Shown here piece after piece: positions 1-6,956 of a stretch of DNA of 17,374 bases. The notes under the pieces were generated by a model. The model had not been told where the DNA came from and ran no database searches. It saw only the letters and a program-made list of their open reading frames with translations. How positions within the stretch are numbered: position 1 is the stretch's first letter; each line of letters begins with the position of its first letter. The position numbers and the translations under genes were made by a program. Source of the stretch: UBA5862 sp002408105 (GTDB lineage: Bacteria > Pseudomonadota > Gammaproteobacteria > Pseudomonadales > UBA5862); assembly GCA_034189125.1 (NCBI GenBank), contig JAXHVB010000126.1:1-17374 (forward strand), read 5' to 3'.

Positions 1-11
1 CCCCCCCCCCC
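1..11. repeat. Homopolymer run of 11 C at window edge
   Basis: Eleven consecutive C residues occur at the edge inside the MOSC frame, where they would encode Gly residues in a position that is not glycine-rich in the family. A sequencing or contig-end artefact is the simplest reading. Confidence 0.6.
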
Positions 12-480
12 ACGACCCAGTCCCGATGAGCAGCAACGGAAACCCATCGGCGAACGCAACCCGGTCACCCGGCTCTCCATAGGCAGGATCCACCACACGC
101 AGGCTGTCCGATGGCATGAATACCAGGCGGCATTCGAACCTCAGTTTGGCGCTGAGCCAGCTGTGGGCCGCCGAATCAGCAAGCCGGGCATGACACAGGT
201 CGCGCCACACCCTCACCTCGATATCCGCTCCGGCAGAAGGAACTGAGACCTCGATGCAGTCGCGGTCCGCTGAGTGGGTCAGCCGCAGCCCGCCAGCCAG
301 GTGATGCGCTTGCACCCCCGACATTTGCGGCAATTCCCGCTGGGTTAGAAAGCGCCCCTCCTGATCGACCACCATCCAACGGCGATCCCCGACCACCCCA
401 AACTCGTCCAAGTCAGCGGCGTCCAGCCGCTCGCCACGCAGTGACTTCACGGGATAGCGAAACAGTTCAGACACATGCAT
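1..480 (-). CDS. MOSC N-terminal domain protein (YcbX-like), partial
   Basis: Reading from ATG at 480 gives an open frame of 160 codons that leaves the window with no stop. The N-terminus (ELFRYPVKSLRGERL), GDRRWMVVD, FLTQRELPQM and FADGFPLLLIGTGS match the beta-barrel domain preceding the MOSC domain in YcbX-like proteins. In that family a molybdenum-cofactor-binding MOSC domain follows, and E. coli YcbX takes part in reduction of N-hydroxylated compounds. The catalytic part lies outside the window. A GAGGGG stretch about 10 bases upstream of the ATG could be the ribosome site. The last codons read Trp-Gly-Gly-Gly because of the C run at 1-11, whereas homologues tend to continue with something like SLxxLN, so these residues are probably wrong. 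The gene is divergent from the lipoprotein gene, sharing about 100 bp of control region. Confidence 0.85.
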   Translation of the reverse strand, partial: MHVSELFRYPVKSLRGERLDAADLDEFGVVGDRRWMVVDQEGRFLTQRELPQMSGVQAHHLAGGLRLTHSADRDCIEVSVPSAGADIEVRVWRDLCHARLADSAAHSWLSAKLRFECRLVFMPSDSLRVVDPAYGEPGDRVAFADGFPLLLIGTGSWGGG

Positions 481-517
481 GTGGGCTGTTCCCCTCATTG
501 CAGGCCGACGACAGCCG

Positions 518-547
518 TTGCCGAAGTGTGGCCCGCGACCCTACCAT
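518..547 (+). promoter_or_regulatory. Possible sigma70-type promoter for the DUF1499 lipoprotein gene
   Basis: TTGCCG (518-523) and TACCAT (542-547) are separated by 18 bp in the gap between two divergent genes. Transcription would begin about 30 bases before the ATG at 584. Each hexamer matches the consensus at four positions, so this is weak, pattern-only evidence. Confidence 0.35.
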
Positions 548-583
548 GGGGACTTCGAACCAAGCCAGAACCGGACGCCGCCC

Positions 584-1063
584 ATGCCCCCGCACGAAGA
601 CAATGAGCCCAAGACTTTGCCCCAGGCACTGGTGCTGCTGTTCGCGCTGAGTCTGGCGGGCTGTTCTGCACCAAGGCCCGACACCCTGGGTCTGGTGGAC
701 GGCAAACTGCGCCCCTGCCCTGACTCGCCCAACTGTGTGCTCAGTACAGCCCCCGGGCACAAGGGCCAAGATCAGGCTGTCGAACCCCTTAGATACGCTG
801 GCGCGATGGAATCGGCGCGCGACCGACTGCTCGAGGTCTTGAGGGCCGAGCAGCGCGTTGAGGTCGTGACGGTGGCGCAGAACTACATTCATGCCGAGTT
901 CACCACCCCCTTGATGCGCTACATCGATGATGTGGAATTCCTGTTCGAGACCCCGGGGCGCATTGACTTGCGCTCGGCCTCGCGCATCGGCCGGTCTGAC
1001 CTGGGTGCCAACCGCAAGCGTGTCGAGCGGTTGCGGGCCGCGTTTCAGGAGGTCTCGGGCTGA
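584..1063 (+). CDS. DUF1499 domain lipoprotein
   Basis: This is a 159-residue protein from ATG 584. Residues 12-27 form a hydrophobic segment ending in the lipobox L-A-G-C with Cys27, so it is probably lipid-modified and membrane anchored. The rest is a DUF1499 domain: CPDSPNCV (about 45-52), a central HAEF segment, YIDDVEFLF, and RSASRIGRSDLGANRKRVE near the C-terminus. The family has no established biochemical role that I can name. An in-frame start at 479 would add 35 residues before the signal peptide and would run into the divergent MOSC start, so 584 is preferred even though it has no clear Shine-Dalgarno sequence. The n-region is unusually acidic (HEDNE) for a lipoprotein signal, a small doubt about the exact start. 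Confidence 0.85.
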   Translation: MPPHEDNEPKTLPQALVLLFALSLAGCSAPRPDTLGLVDGKLRPCPDSPNCVLSTAPGHKGQDQAVEPLRYAGAMESARDRLLEVLRAEQRVEVVTVAQNYIHAEFTTPLMRYIDDVEFLFETPGRIDLRSASRIGRSDLGANRKRVERLRAAFQEVSG

Positions 1064-1151
1064 ATCGACCCGCCAAGGCAGCACCCTACCGGAGCCCATT
1101 GATGCCGGTTCAACAGCCAGGACGGAACGGCCTGTGGCTCGCAGATTCGTG

Positions 1152-1180
1152 TTGACTGTCATTGGCCCCACTGCCATGTT
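1152..1180 (+). promoter_or_regulatory. Possible sigma70-type promoter upstream of tatD
   Basis: TTGACT (1152-1157) and CATGTT (1175-1180) are spaced 17 bp apart in the 204-bp gap between the lipoprotein gene and tatD. The -35 is good and the -10 is poor. I see nothing else convincing in 1064-1267. Confidence 0.35.
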
Positions 1181-1267
1181 CGCAGCGCGATTGACTCAAC
1201 CCAATGGCATCAGCGGGCTGAAGCGCGGCGACATCCACCCCTTGCCGCGCAAGGTACTGCTTGATCC

Positions 1268-2062
1268 ATGATGTGGACCGACATCGGCGTCAATCTCCTC
1301 AATGCCAGTCTGCGCGCGGACGCTGAAGCCATTCTGCAACGGGCCGAGCAAGCCCAAGTACACAGGATGCTGGTGATCGCCAGCGATGAGCTGGAGAGCC
1401 ACGCCTGCGTGGGCCTTTGCGCCGCACACGCAGGGCGCCTGTGGCACAGTGTCGGCATCCATCCCCACCAGGCAGCGACCGCCCGTCCGGGCTATATCGA
1501 GCGCCTGCGAGAACTTGCCAGCGCTCCTCAGGTGGTCGCACTTGGCGAGATGGGTCTGGATTACAACCGCAATTACTCCCCGCCCGACATTCAGGTGTCG
1601 GTGTTCGAACGCCAACTTGAATTGGCGCAAGACCTGCGACTCCCAGTGTACCTCCACGAACGCGATGCCCATGACACCTTTTACGCCATCCTCCGGGAAC
1701 GGCGTGATGAACTGTCCGGCGGCGTCGTGCACTGTTTCACTGGCGACGAACCCACACTGATGCGCTACCTGGAACTTGGCTTCTCAATCGGAGTCACCGG
1801 TTGGATTTGTGACGAACGCAGGGGACACCAACTGCAGGCGTCGGTGAGGCACATCCCGAGCGACCGATTGCTGCTGGAAACCGACTCACCCTACTTGCTA
1901 CCGCGGAACATCCGCCCCAAACCCAAAACGCGGATCAACGAGCCTGCCCAACTCACCTGGGTTGCCACAGCCGTCGCAGTGCATCGAAACGAAAGCCTCC
2001 AGCAACTGTCTGCTGCCACCGAAGCAAATTTCGACCGGCTGTTCTTGTCCCGACACCGCTGA
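1268..2062 (+). CDS. tatD: TatD family metal-dependent DNase
   Basis: This 264-residue protein is close to E. coli TatD along its whole length, beginning DIGVNL rather than the DxHxH opening of YcfH/YjjV relatives. Likely metal and catalytic residues are His65/His67 (GIHPH), Glu94 (GEMGLD), His130 (HERDAH), His155 (VHCFTG) and Asp206 (ETDSPYLLPR). TatD proteins are cytoplasmic TIM-barrel hydrolases with 3'-5' exonuclease activity, linked to repair of oxidative DNA damage. The CDERRG and NEPAQL stretches are further TatD-type signatures. Two start ATGs lie back to back at 1268 and 1271 and there is no good ribosome site, so the start is uncertain by one codon. There is no tatABC nearby, which is common for this family. 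Confidence 0.93.
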   Translation: MMWTDIGVNLLNASLRADAEAILQRAEQAQVHRMLVIASDELESHACVGLCAAHAGRLWHSVGIHPHQAATARPGYIERLRELASAPQVVALGEMGLDYNRNYSPPDIQVSVFERQLELAQDLRLPVYLHERDAHDTFYAILRERRDELSGGVVHCFTGDEPTLMRYLELGFSIGVTGWICDERRGHQLQASVRHIPSDRLLLETDSPYLLPRNIRPKPKTRINEPAQLTWVATAVAVHRNESLQQLSAATEANFDRLFLSRHR

Positions 2063-2096
2063 CAAACCCAAACCAGGCACCGGCCCACACCGGGCT

Positions 2097-2110
2097 TTGA
2101 TGTGGATCAG
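2097..2110 (+). promoter_or_regulatory. FNR/ANR-like box upstream of the yhcC-ubiU-ubiV group
   Basis: TTGATGTGGATCAG matches the FNR consensus TTGAT-N4-ATCAA at 9 of 10 positions. Its centre is about 59 bp before the radical SAM start, in the 100-bp gap after tatD. E. coli ubiUV are FNR-regulated, so the position fits. The -10 candidate downstream (CATACG, 2136-2141) is weak and 2-3 bp further than ideal for class II activation. Confidence 0.5.
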
Positions 2111-2162
2111 GTGGACCCGCTTGCCGTTGCGCCACCATACGCCTCGCACTTGGAGGCGGCGG

Positions 2163-3125
2163 ATGGCACTTTCAGACCACGTCCACATGCTGGGCCAGGA
2201 GTTGCGTATTCGGCACGGCACGCGTGTACACAAAATTAGCGTAAACGCTGGCTTCACATGCCCGAACATCGACGGCAGAGTGGGTCGAGGTGGTTGCACT
2301 TTTTGTAACAACCGTTCCTTCACTGCCGGGATCAACGGCCCCGAATCCGTCGCCGTTCAGATCGAACGCGGGCGTCAGGTTGTGAAACGTCGAACGGGTG
2401 CGCAGAAGTTTCTGGTGTATTTCCAGGCCTACACCAACACCTATGCGGACCTTCAAACCCTCCGCAGCCTGTACGACGCCGCACTGCGCCAACCCGACGT
2501 CATCGGCCTCTCGATCGGGACCCGCCCCGACTGTACCCCCGAACCAGTATTGCGCCTGCTCCATAAATACCAGGACCAGGGGTTTGATGTCTGGTTGGAA
2601 CTGGGCCTGCAGTCCGCATTCGATGCCACCTTGACGCGCATCAACCGTGGGCACGGATGGGAGGAATACCGGTCGGCCGTCCAAGCAGCGCACCGGCTGG
2701 GGCTGCGCGTTTGTACCCACTTGATCGCGGGGCTTCCCGGGGAAACTTCCTGGCACGCCGAGCAGACCTTGGCGCGGGTGATCGACCTTGGTGTCGAGGG
2801 CCTCAAGCTGCATCCACTGCATGTGGTGCGAGGCACGCGCTTGGCCCATGACTGGCGCTCAGGGGCCTACCGCCCGTTGGAGCAGGACGCCTACGTCGAC
2901 ACCGTCGCCAAGTTGGTGCAACAAACCCCGGACCAAGTGGTGTACCACCGACTCACGGGCACCGCCAAACCCCCGTTGCTGCTGGCGCCGGACTGGTGCG
3001 CACACAAGTGGCCAGTGCTCAACGCCATCGAAGCAGCGCTCGCGACCTCATCCACATGCGGAGCCAAGGTGCATGGAACTGGTTTGTCCAGCAGGGAATC
3101 TGCCCTCACTGAAAGCCGCGGTTGA
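2163..3125 (+). CDS. yhcC: TIGR01212 family radical SAM protein (YhcC-like)
   Basis: This 320-residue protein matches E. coli YhcC throughout. The iron-sulfur ligands are Cys33, Cys45 and Cys48 (C-x11-CTFC), in the pattern of this family rather than the classical Cx3Cx2C. Other family blocks are KFLVYFQAYTNTYA, GLSIGTRPDC, WLELGLQS, RINRGHGW, HLIAGLPGE, GLKLHPLHVV and YHRLTG. It should bind a 4Fe-4S cluster and S-adenosylmethionine; the reaction is unknown to me. The ATG at 2163 is chosen because GGAGG lies 6 bases before it (2152-2156); an upstream in-frame ATG at 2100 lacks this. The 3' end overlaps ubiU by 53 nt, so the two are likely cotranscribed. The last 25 or so residues, inside the overlap, are not conserved in type. 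Confidence 0.92.
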   Translation: MALSDHVHMLGQELRIRHGTRVHKISVNAGFTCPNIDGRVGRGGCTFCNNRSFTAGINGPESVAVQIERGRQVVKRRTGAQKFLVYFQAYTNTYADLQTLRSLYDAALRQPDVIGLSIGTRPDCTPEPVLRLLHKYQDQGFDVWLELGLQSAFDATLTRINRGHGWEEYRSAVQAAHRLGLRVCTHLIAGLPGETSWHAEQTLARVIDLGVEGLKLHPLHVVRGTRLAHDWRSGAYRPLEQDAYVDTVAKLVQQTPDQVVYHRLTGTAKPPLLLAPDWCAHKWPVLNAIEAALATSSTCGAKVHGTGLSSRESALTESRG

Positions 3126-4068
3126 CGCGGGCGCGAACGCCGTATACGCGGGTTTTGGAAACGCCACCAATGCCCGCCATTTCACTGGCTTGAACTTCGA
3201 TCGTGCCACGCTAGAGCAAGGCATTGCGTACGCCCATCGTCGCGGCTGCAAGCTGTACCTGGCCATCAACACCTACCCCCAACACAGCGGCTGGAAGCAA
3301 TGGCAGGCGGCACTGGAAGGCGGAGCCGAACTGGGGGTCGACGCATTCATCATTGCCGATGGTGGGGTGCTCGAGTTCGCCACTGAGCATTTTCCTGGCA
3401 TCCGGCGACACCTCTCGGTCCAGGCATCCGCCACCAACGTGGACGCACTCGATTTTTACGTCACCGAGTACGGCGTCGAGCGCGCGGTTCTGCCGCGGGT
3501 ATTGACCGTGCGTCAGGTCGAGCGTCTGCTCGAACAAACGCCGGTTGAGATCGAGGTCTTCGGCTTCGGCAGCCTCTGTGTCATGGCGGAGGGGCGCTGT
3601 TATCTGTCCTCTTATGTGACCGGAGAATCGCCGAACACCTGTGGCGTCTGCTCTCCGGCACACGCAGTGCAGTGGCGAGAAGACCATGGAACGGTGCGCA
3701 CCTTGCTCAACACCGTCTTGATCGACACACAGGCGCCGGGAGAACGAGTGGGTTACCCCACCCTTTGCAAGGGACGCTTCAGTGTAAACGGGCAACTCGG
3801 CTACGCGTTGGAGTCACCGGTAAGCCTCAATGCCATCGAATTGTTGCCTCGACTGTTTGAGGCGGGTGTTGCCGCCGTCAAAATCGAGGGACGCCAACGA
3901 AGCCCAGCCTATGTCAAACGTGTCAGCCGGGTTTGGCGACGCGCCTTGGATGCCTGCTGCGCGAATCCTGACGCCTATGCAGTGTCCGACGACTGGCTGA
4001 CCGAGCTCGCCCAACTTTCGGAAGGCAGCGAAACCACCCTGGGCGCACTGCACCGGCCGTGGCAATAG
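3073..4068 (+). CDS. ubiU: O2-independent ubiquinone biosynthesis protein UbiU (peptidase U32 family)
   Basis: This 331-residue protein aligns with E. coli UbiU (YhbU) from MELVCPAGN to the terminal TTLGALHRPWQ. Cys169, Cys176, Cys193 and Cys232 fall at the positions I recall for the four 4Fe-4S ligands of E. coli UbiU. UbiU pairs with UbiV in the cytoplasm to hydroxylate the ubiquinone ring without O2, using prephenate as oxygen donor. Other family blocks are SVQASATN, EVFGFGSLC, AEGRCYLSSY, GESPNTCGVCSPA, YPTLCKGR and KIEGRQRSPAYV. Despite the U32 family name it is not expected to be a protease. The ATG at 3073 has GGAG 9 bases upstream and lies inside the preceding gene. ubiV follows after 11 bp. 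Confidence 0.95.
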   Translation: MELVCPAGNLPSLKAAVDAGANAVYAGFGNATNARHFTGLNFDRATLEQGIAYAHRRGCKLYLAINTYPQHSGWKQWQAALEGGAELGVDAFIIADGGVLEFATEHFPGIRRHLSVQASATNVDALDFYVTEYGVERAVLPRVLTVRQVERLLEQTPVEIEVFGFGSLCVMAEGRCYLSSYVTGESPNTCGVCSPAHAVQWREDHGTVRTLLNTVLIDTQAPGERVGYPTLCKGRFSVNGQLGYALESPVSLNAIELLPRLFEAGVAAVKIEGRQRSPAYVKRVSRVWRRALDACCANPDAYAVSDDWLTELAQLSEGSETTLGALHRPWQ

Positions 4069-4079
4069 GTGAGCGCCCC

Positions 4080-5024
4080 ATGTTGAAACTCGCAGTCGCA
4101 CCGGTTCCCTACCACTGGCCAAGGGCACGGATCCTGAGTTTCTACGCGGACCTCGCAAAGGCGCCGTGCGAGATCCTCTACCTGGGGGAAACGGTCTGCG
4201 CAAAGAGGCGGGCCCTCACCCCTCAAGATTGGCTCGACCTGGCCGAGACACTCAGAGCTGCAGGCAAGGAAGTGCTGCTATCGAGCCTCAGCCTCATTGA
4301 AGCTGCGTCCGAGGTGTCGACACAGCGCCGCCTGTGTGCAGGTTCCGAATTCCTGATCGAGGCCAACGACCTGGGTGCAGTCACGCGTTTGCGAGGCAGA
4401 GAATTCGTGGCAGGACCCGGCATCAACCTGTACAACCCAAGATTCCTGACCCGCCTTCATGCCTTGGGAATGCGGCGCTGGATTGTACCCATCGAGCTGT
4501 CGCGACAAGGCCTAGAAACCATGCAGGCGCATTGCCCTGTCGACGTGGAAACCGAAGTGATCGGCTGGGGCCGCCTGCCCTTGGCGCACTCGGCGCGCTG
4601 CTTTACGGCTCGAGTACAAGGCCTGGCCAAGGATGAATGCGCTCTGTCCTGCGCGGACCATCCCGACGGCCTGGTCCTGTACACCCAAAACGAACAACCA
4701 TTCCTGTGCCTAAATGGGGTACAGGTTCAGTCCGCGTTGAGCCATTGCTTGATTGACGCCGTGGAGACACTCCAACAGCTGGGCATCCACTCACTGCGAC
4801 TGATCCCGCAGTCCGAAGGATTTGACGCCGTCCTGCGCACTTTTGATCAGGTGCGCCGCGGTGCAACAACCGCCTCGAGTGCTGTGGAAGCGCTCGGCCG
4901 CCTGGCACCCACTGGCCTCTGCAACGGATACTTTCACGGCATTTCCGGCATGGATTGGGTGGCGCCACCCCAGGTTCCCCAGGGCCAAGCATCGCTTGAC
5001 GCACCAGCGCCTCGAAAGCAATGA
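4080..5024 (+). CDS. ubiV: O2-independent ubiquinone biosynthesis protein UbiV (peptidase U32 family)
   Basis: This 314-residue protein matches E. coli UbiV (YhbV), the partner of UbiU. The four candidate 4Fe-4S ligands are Cys40 (LGETVCAKRR), Cys174 (SARCFTAR), Cys187 and Cys191 (KDECALSC), the same arrangement as Cys39/180/193/197 of E. coli. FLIEANDLG, VPIELSR and LPLAHSARC are further UbiV signatures, and CNGYFHGISG marks the usual C-terminus, followed by about 24 unconserved residues. A GTG at 4059 would overlap ubiU, but ATG 4080 has AGGTGAG (4067-4073) 6 bases upstream and matches the usual N-terminus. It converges on ubiT with 17 bp between stops. A terminator is not obvious in that space. 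Confidence 0.95.
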   Translation: MLKLAVAPVPYHWPRARILSFYADLAKAPCEILYLGETVCAKRRALTPQDWLDLAETLRAAGKEVLLSSLSLIEAASEVSTQRRLCAGSEFLIEANDLGAVTRLRGREFVAGPGINLYNPRFLTRLHALGMRRWIVPIELSRQGLETMQAHCPVDVETEVIGWGRLPLAHSARCFTARVQGLAKDECALSCADHPDGLVLYTQNEQPFLCLNGVQVQSALSHCLIDAVETLQQLGIHSLRLIPQSEGFDAVLRTFDQVRRGATTASSAVEALGRLAPTGLCNGYFHGISGMDWVAPPQVPQGQASLDAPAPRKQ

Positions 5025-5041
5025 AACGCTCAGCACGTGCC

Positions 5042-5452
5042 TCACACACCAATGGCGCGCAGCAGCCTGTGTAGTTGACGCGATCCAGGTGGTGGTTCTT
5101 TGCCCGCAATGTGGTTTTTGATCGCGAGCGCCAGATCCACGTCACCGGTGATGCGCAATCGGCGCCGAAAAAACAGCTCGTCCGGATCGGTTTGACCCAG
5201 CACCACTGACGACCAATCGCTCAGGCGCGCGGCCATCGACACATCCGCTTTTTGGTCACGGGTGACCAACAACCCACCGTCCATGCGCGATACACACCAC
5301 CAGCCAGTCACCCCATCCACCCGAAGGCGGACTCGTTTTCCACGCAGAAAATCGAGCCGAGTTGAGCACAGGTCATCAAAAAACCAAATGTTAAGCGCTG
5401 CTTGCAGCGACACACTGAGTGGAAGCGGAATGCGCCGGGGCGGGAAAAGCAT
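5042..5452 (-). CDS. ubiT: Ubiquinone anaerobic biosynthesis accessory factor UbiT (SCP2 domain)
   Basis: This 136-residue protein carries an SCP2 lipid-binding fold matching E. coli UbiT (YhbT), most clearly at LDFLRGKRVRLRV, GGLLVTRDQKADVS and DPDELFFRRRLRITGDVDL followed by IKNH. UbiT is thought to hold the isoprenoid quinone intermediate during O2-independent ubiquinone synthesis. The start used is ATG 5452-5450, sharing one base with the pdxT stop (TGATG), which implies translational coupling; GCAGG lies about 7 bases upstream. An in-frame ATG at 5521 would add 23 residues (including HAGPRPLAAAGVL) that resemble the N-terminus of E. coli UbiT, at the cost of a 70-nt overlap with pdxT, so the longer form is possible. 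It is last in the pdxS-pdxT-ubiT run. Confidence 0.9.
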   Translation of the reverse strand: MLFPPRRIPLPLSVSLQAALNIWFFDDLCSTRLDFLRGKRVRLRVDGVTGWWCVSRMDGGLLVTRDQKADVSMAARLSDWSSVVLGQTDPDELFFRRRLRITGDVDLALAIKNHIAGKEPPPGSRQLHRLLRAIGV

Positions 5453-6021
5453 CAGCACACCTGCCGCAGCCAATGGGCGTGGACCCGCGTGTCGGAGCTT
5501 AGCTCTGGATGAAAGGCACATCCGACATGGGGGCCCTCCTGGACCACCACCGCATGGCCACCATGGGTACCCAGCACCTGTTGGGAAGCGGTTGCCTTAA
5601 TGGCAGGGGCACGAATGAAGAGGCCCCGCATGCCAACAAACTCGGTACTCTGGATGGTGGCGACAAAACTCGCCGCCTGCGGACCATAGTGGTTTCGCAC
5701 CACCGTCAAGCCCAAAATGTTGAGCGGATTAACCCGTTCATCCTGGGCGTTCTCGCTCATCAGTATCAACCCGGCACAGGTCCCCAGCACAGGGTGATAC
5801 CGGGAGAAGTCTCGAATGGCACCGCCCAAGCCCGTGTTCTGCAGCGCAACACTCAGGCTAGTCGACTCGCCACCAGGCAGCACCAGACCGGACAGACCGT
5901 GCAAGTCGGCTGGCTCTCTCACCAAACGCGTACGAACGCCCAACGACCGCAACATGACCTCATGCGGGCGAACCGCGCCCTGTAGGGCCAATAGACCAAT
6001 GCCGAGGCGGCTAGCAGCCAC
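5452..6021 (-). CDS. pdxT: Pyridoxal 5'-phosphate synthase glutaminase subunit PdxT
   Basis: This 189-residue class I glutamine amidotransferase releases ammonia from glutamine for PdxS. Signatures are IGLLALQGAVRPHE at the N-terminus, LPGGEST (48-54), the nucleophile Cys82 in GTCAGLILM, and His171 and Glu173 in FHPELSSD, so the Cys-His-Glu triad is complete. No ATG lies between the family N-terminus and the upstream in-frame region. The start is taken as GTG 6021, overlapping the pdxS stop by 11 nt; the lack of a clear Shine-Dalgarno sequence suggests coupling to pdxS translation. The stop overlaps the ubiT ATG. The GTG start is the only uncertain point. Confidence 0.93.
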   Translation of the reverse strand: MAASRLGIGLLALQGAVRPHEVMLRSLGVRTRLVREPADLHGLSGLVLPGGESTSLSVALQNTGLGGAIRDFSRYHPVLGTCAGLILMSENAQDERVNPLNILGLTVVRNHYGPQAASFVATIQSTEFVGMRGLFIRAPAIKATASQQVLGTHGGHAVVVQEGPHVGCAFHPELSSDTRVHAHWLRQVC

Positions 6022-6919
6022 GATCGGAAAATCGGGCGAGACTGTCTTGTGGCGTGCGCAAGTCAAATCCGGACATGGCCCCACCGAGCCCCCGGGACAC
6101 ACTGGCGATCCGCGCTGGATCATCGTAATGGATGCAGGCTTGTACGATGGCGGCGGCCCGGGCCGATGGGTCCTGTGACAGGAAGATGCCAGAACCCACG
6201 AAAACGGCCTCAGCCCCGAGCTGACGCACCAGGGCCACGTCCGCGGGCGTGGCGATCCCGCCAGCACAAAACATCGGCACGGGCAGTGCGCCAAGCTCGG
6301 CAACGGCTGACACCAACTCCAGAGGCGCATCCAGCACCTTGGCCTGCTCCGTGCAAGCGTCAAGCCCCATGCCTGCCAGCACCTCTATTTCCCGCCGGAG
6401 CTGGCGCAGGTGACGAACCGCTTCAGTAATGTTGCCTGTGCCGGCTTCGCCCTTGGTTCGAATCAACGCAGCACCTTCAGCGATGCGCCGCAGCGCACTG
6501 CCAAGGTCGGTCGCGCCGCACACAAATGGAATGTCGAACTGCCACTTGTCGATGTGGTTGACTTCATCCGCCGGCGTCAACACTTCACTTTCATCGACAA
6601 AATCGACCGACAGCGCCTGCAACACTTGTCCCTCTGCCCCGTGTCCGATGCGGCACTTCGCCATGACCGGAATCGAAACAGCAGCTTGGATGGAATCGAC
6701 CAGCTCCGGAGCCGACATTCTCGCAACTCCGCCCACGTGGCGAATCTCTGCCGGAATGCGTTCCAACGCCATCACAGCCACGGCCCCGGATTGCTCGGCA
6801 ATGCGTGCTTGCTCAGCATTGGTGACATCCATGATGACGCCTCCGCACAGCATCTGCGCAAGACCTCGCTTCAGTTGAAAAGTCTCTTCGTTCAGGCGGT
6901 TCTGCAAGTTTCGGTGCAT
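6011..6919 (-). CDS. pdxS: Pyridoxal 5'-phosphate synthase lyase subunit PdxS
   Basis: This 302-residue protein is a PdxS TIM barrel that builds PLP from ribose 5-phosphate, glyceraldehyde 3-phosphate and ammonia delivered by PdxT. From ATG 6919 the key residues are Asp31 (GGVIMDV), Lys88 (IPVMAKCRIGH) and Lys156 (RTKGEAGTGNI), corresponding to the catalytic Asp and two Schiff-base Lys of Bacillus PdxS. MALERIPAEIR, DESEVLTPADE and FVGSGIF are also present. ATG 6919 has AAAGGA 4 bases upstream; a TTG at 6943 would add eight residues and is less likely. Proteobacteria more often use the PdxA/PdxJ/PdxH route, so this pair is notable. A -10-like GATAAT and an FNR-like box lie upstream. Confidence 0.96.
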   Translation of the reverse strand: MHRNLQNRLNEETFQLKRGLAQMLCGGVIMDVTNAEQARIAEQSGAVAVMALERIPAEIRHVGGVARMSAPELVDSIQAAVSIPVMAKCRIGHGAEGQVLQALSVDFVDESEVLTPADEVNHIDKWQFDIPFVCGATDLGSALRRIAEGAALIRTKGEAGTGNITEAVRHLRQLRREIEVLAGMGLDACTEQAKVLDAPLELVSAVAELGALPVPMFCAGGIATPADVALVRQLGAEAVFVGSGIFLSQDPSARAAAIVQACIHYDDPARIASVSRGLGGAMSGFDLRTPQDSLARFSDRGC

Positions 6920-6956
6920 CGTTCCTTTCCCATCATCGTCCAATCAGCCAGGGCCG

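Noticed and set aside
1099..1113. TTGAT-N5-TTCAA upstream of tatD as another FNR box
   Set aside because: The spacer is 5 rather than 4 and the second half-site is imperfect.
467..1177. A 236-codon open frame on the minus strand across the lipoprotein gene
   Set aside because: It is antisense to the DUF1499 gene, which has clear family motifs; its own translation shows no recognisable domain and its composition is that of a shadow frame in high-GC DNA.
1191..1204. TTGACTCAACCCAA as an FNR box before tatD
   Set aside because: It has three mismatches over the ten conserved positions, two of them in the second half-site.
4059..4082. GTG 4059 as the ubiV start overlapping ubiU
   Set aside because: ATG 4080 has an AGGTGAG ribosome site 6 bases upstream and matches the family N-terminus.
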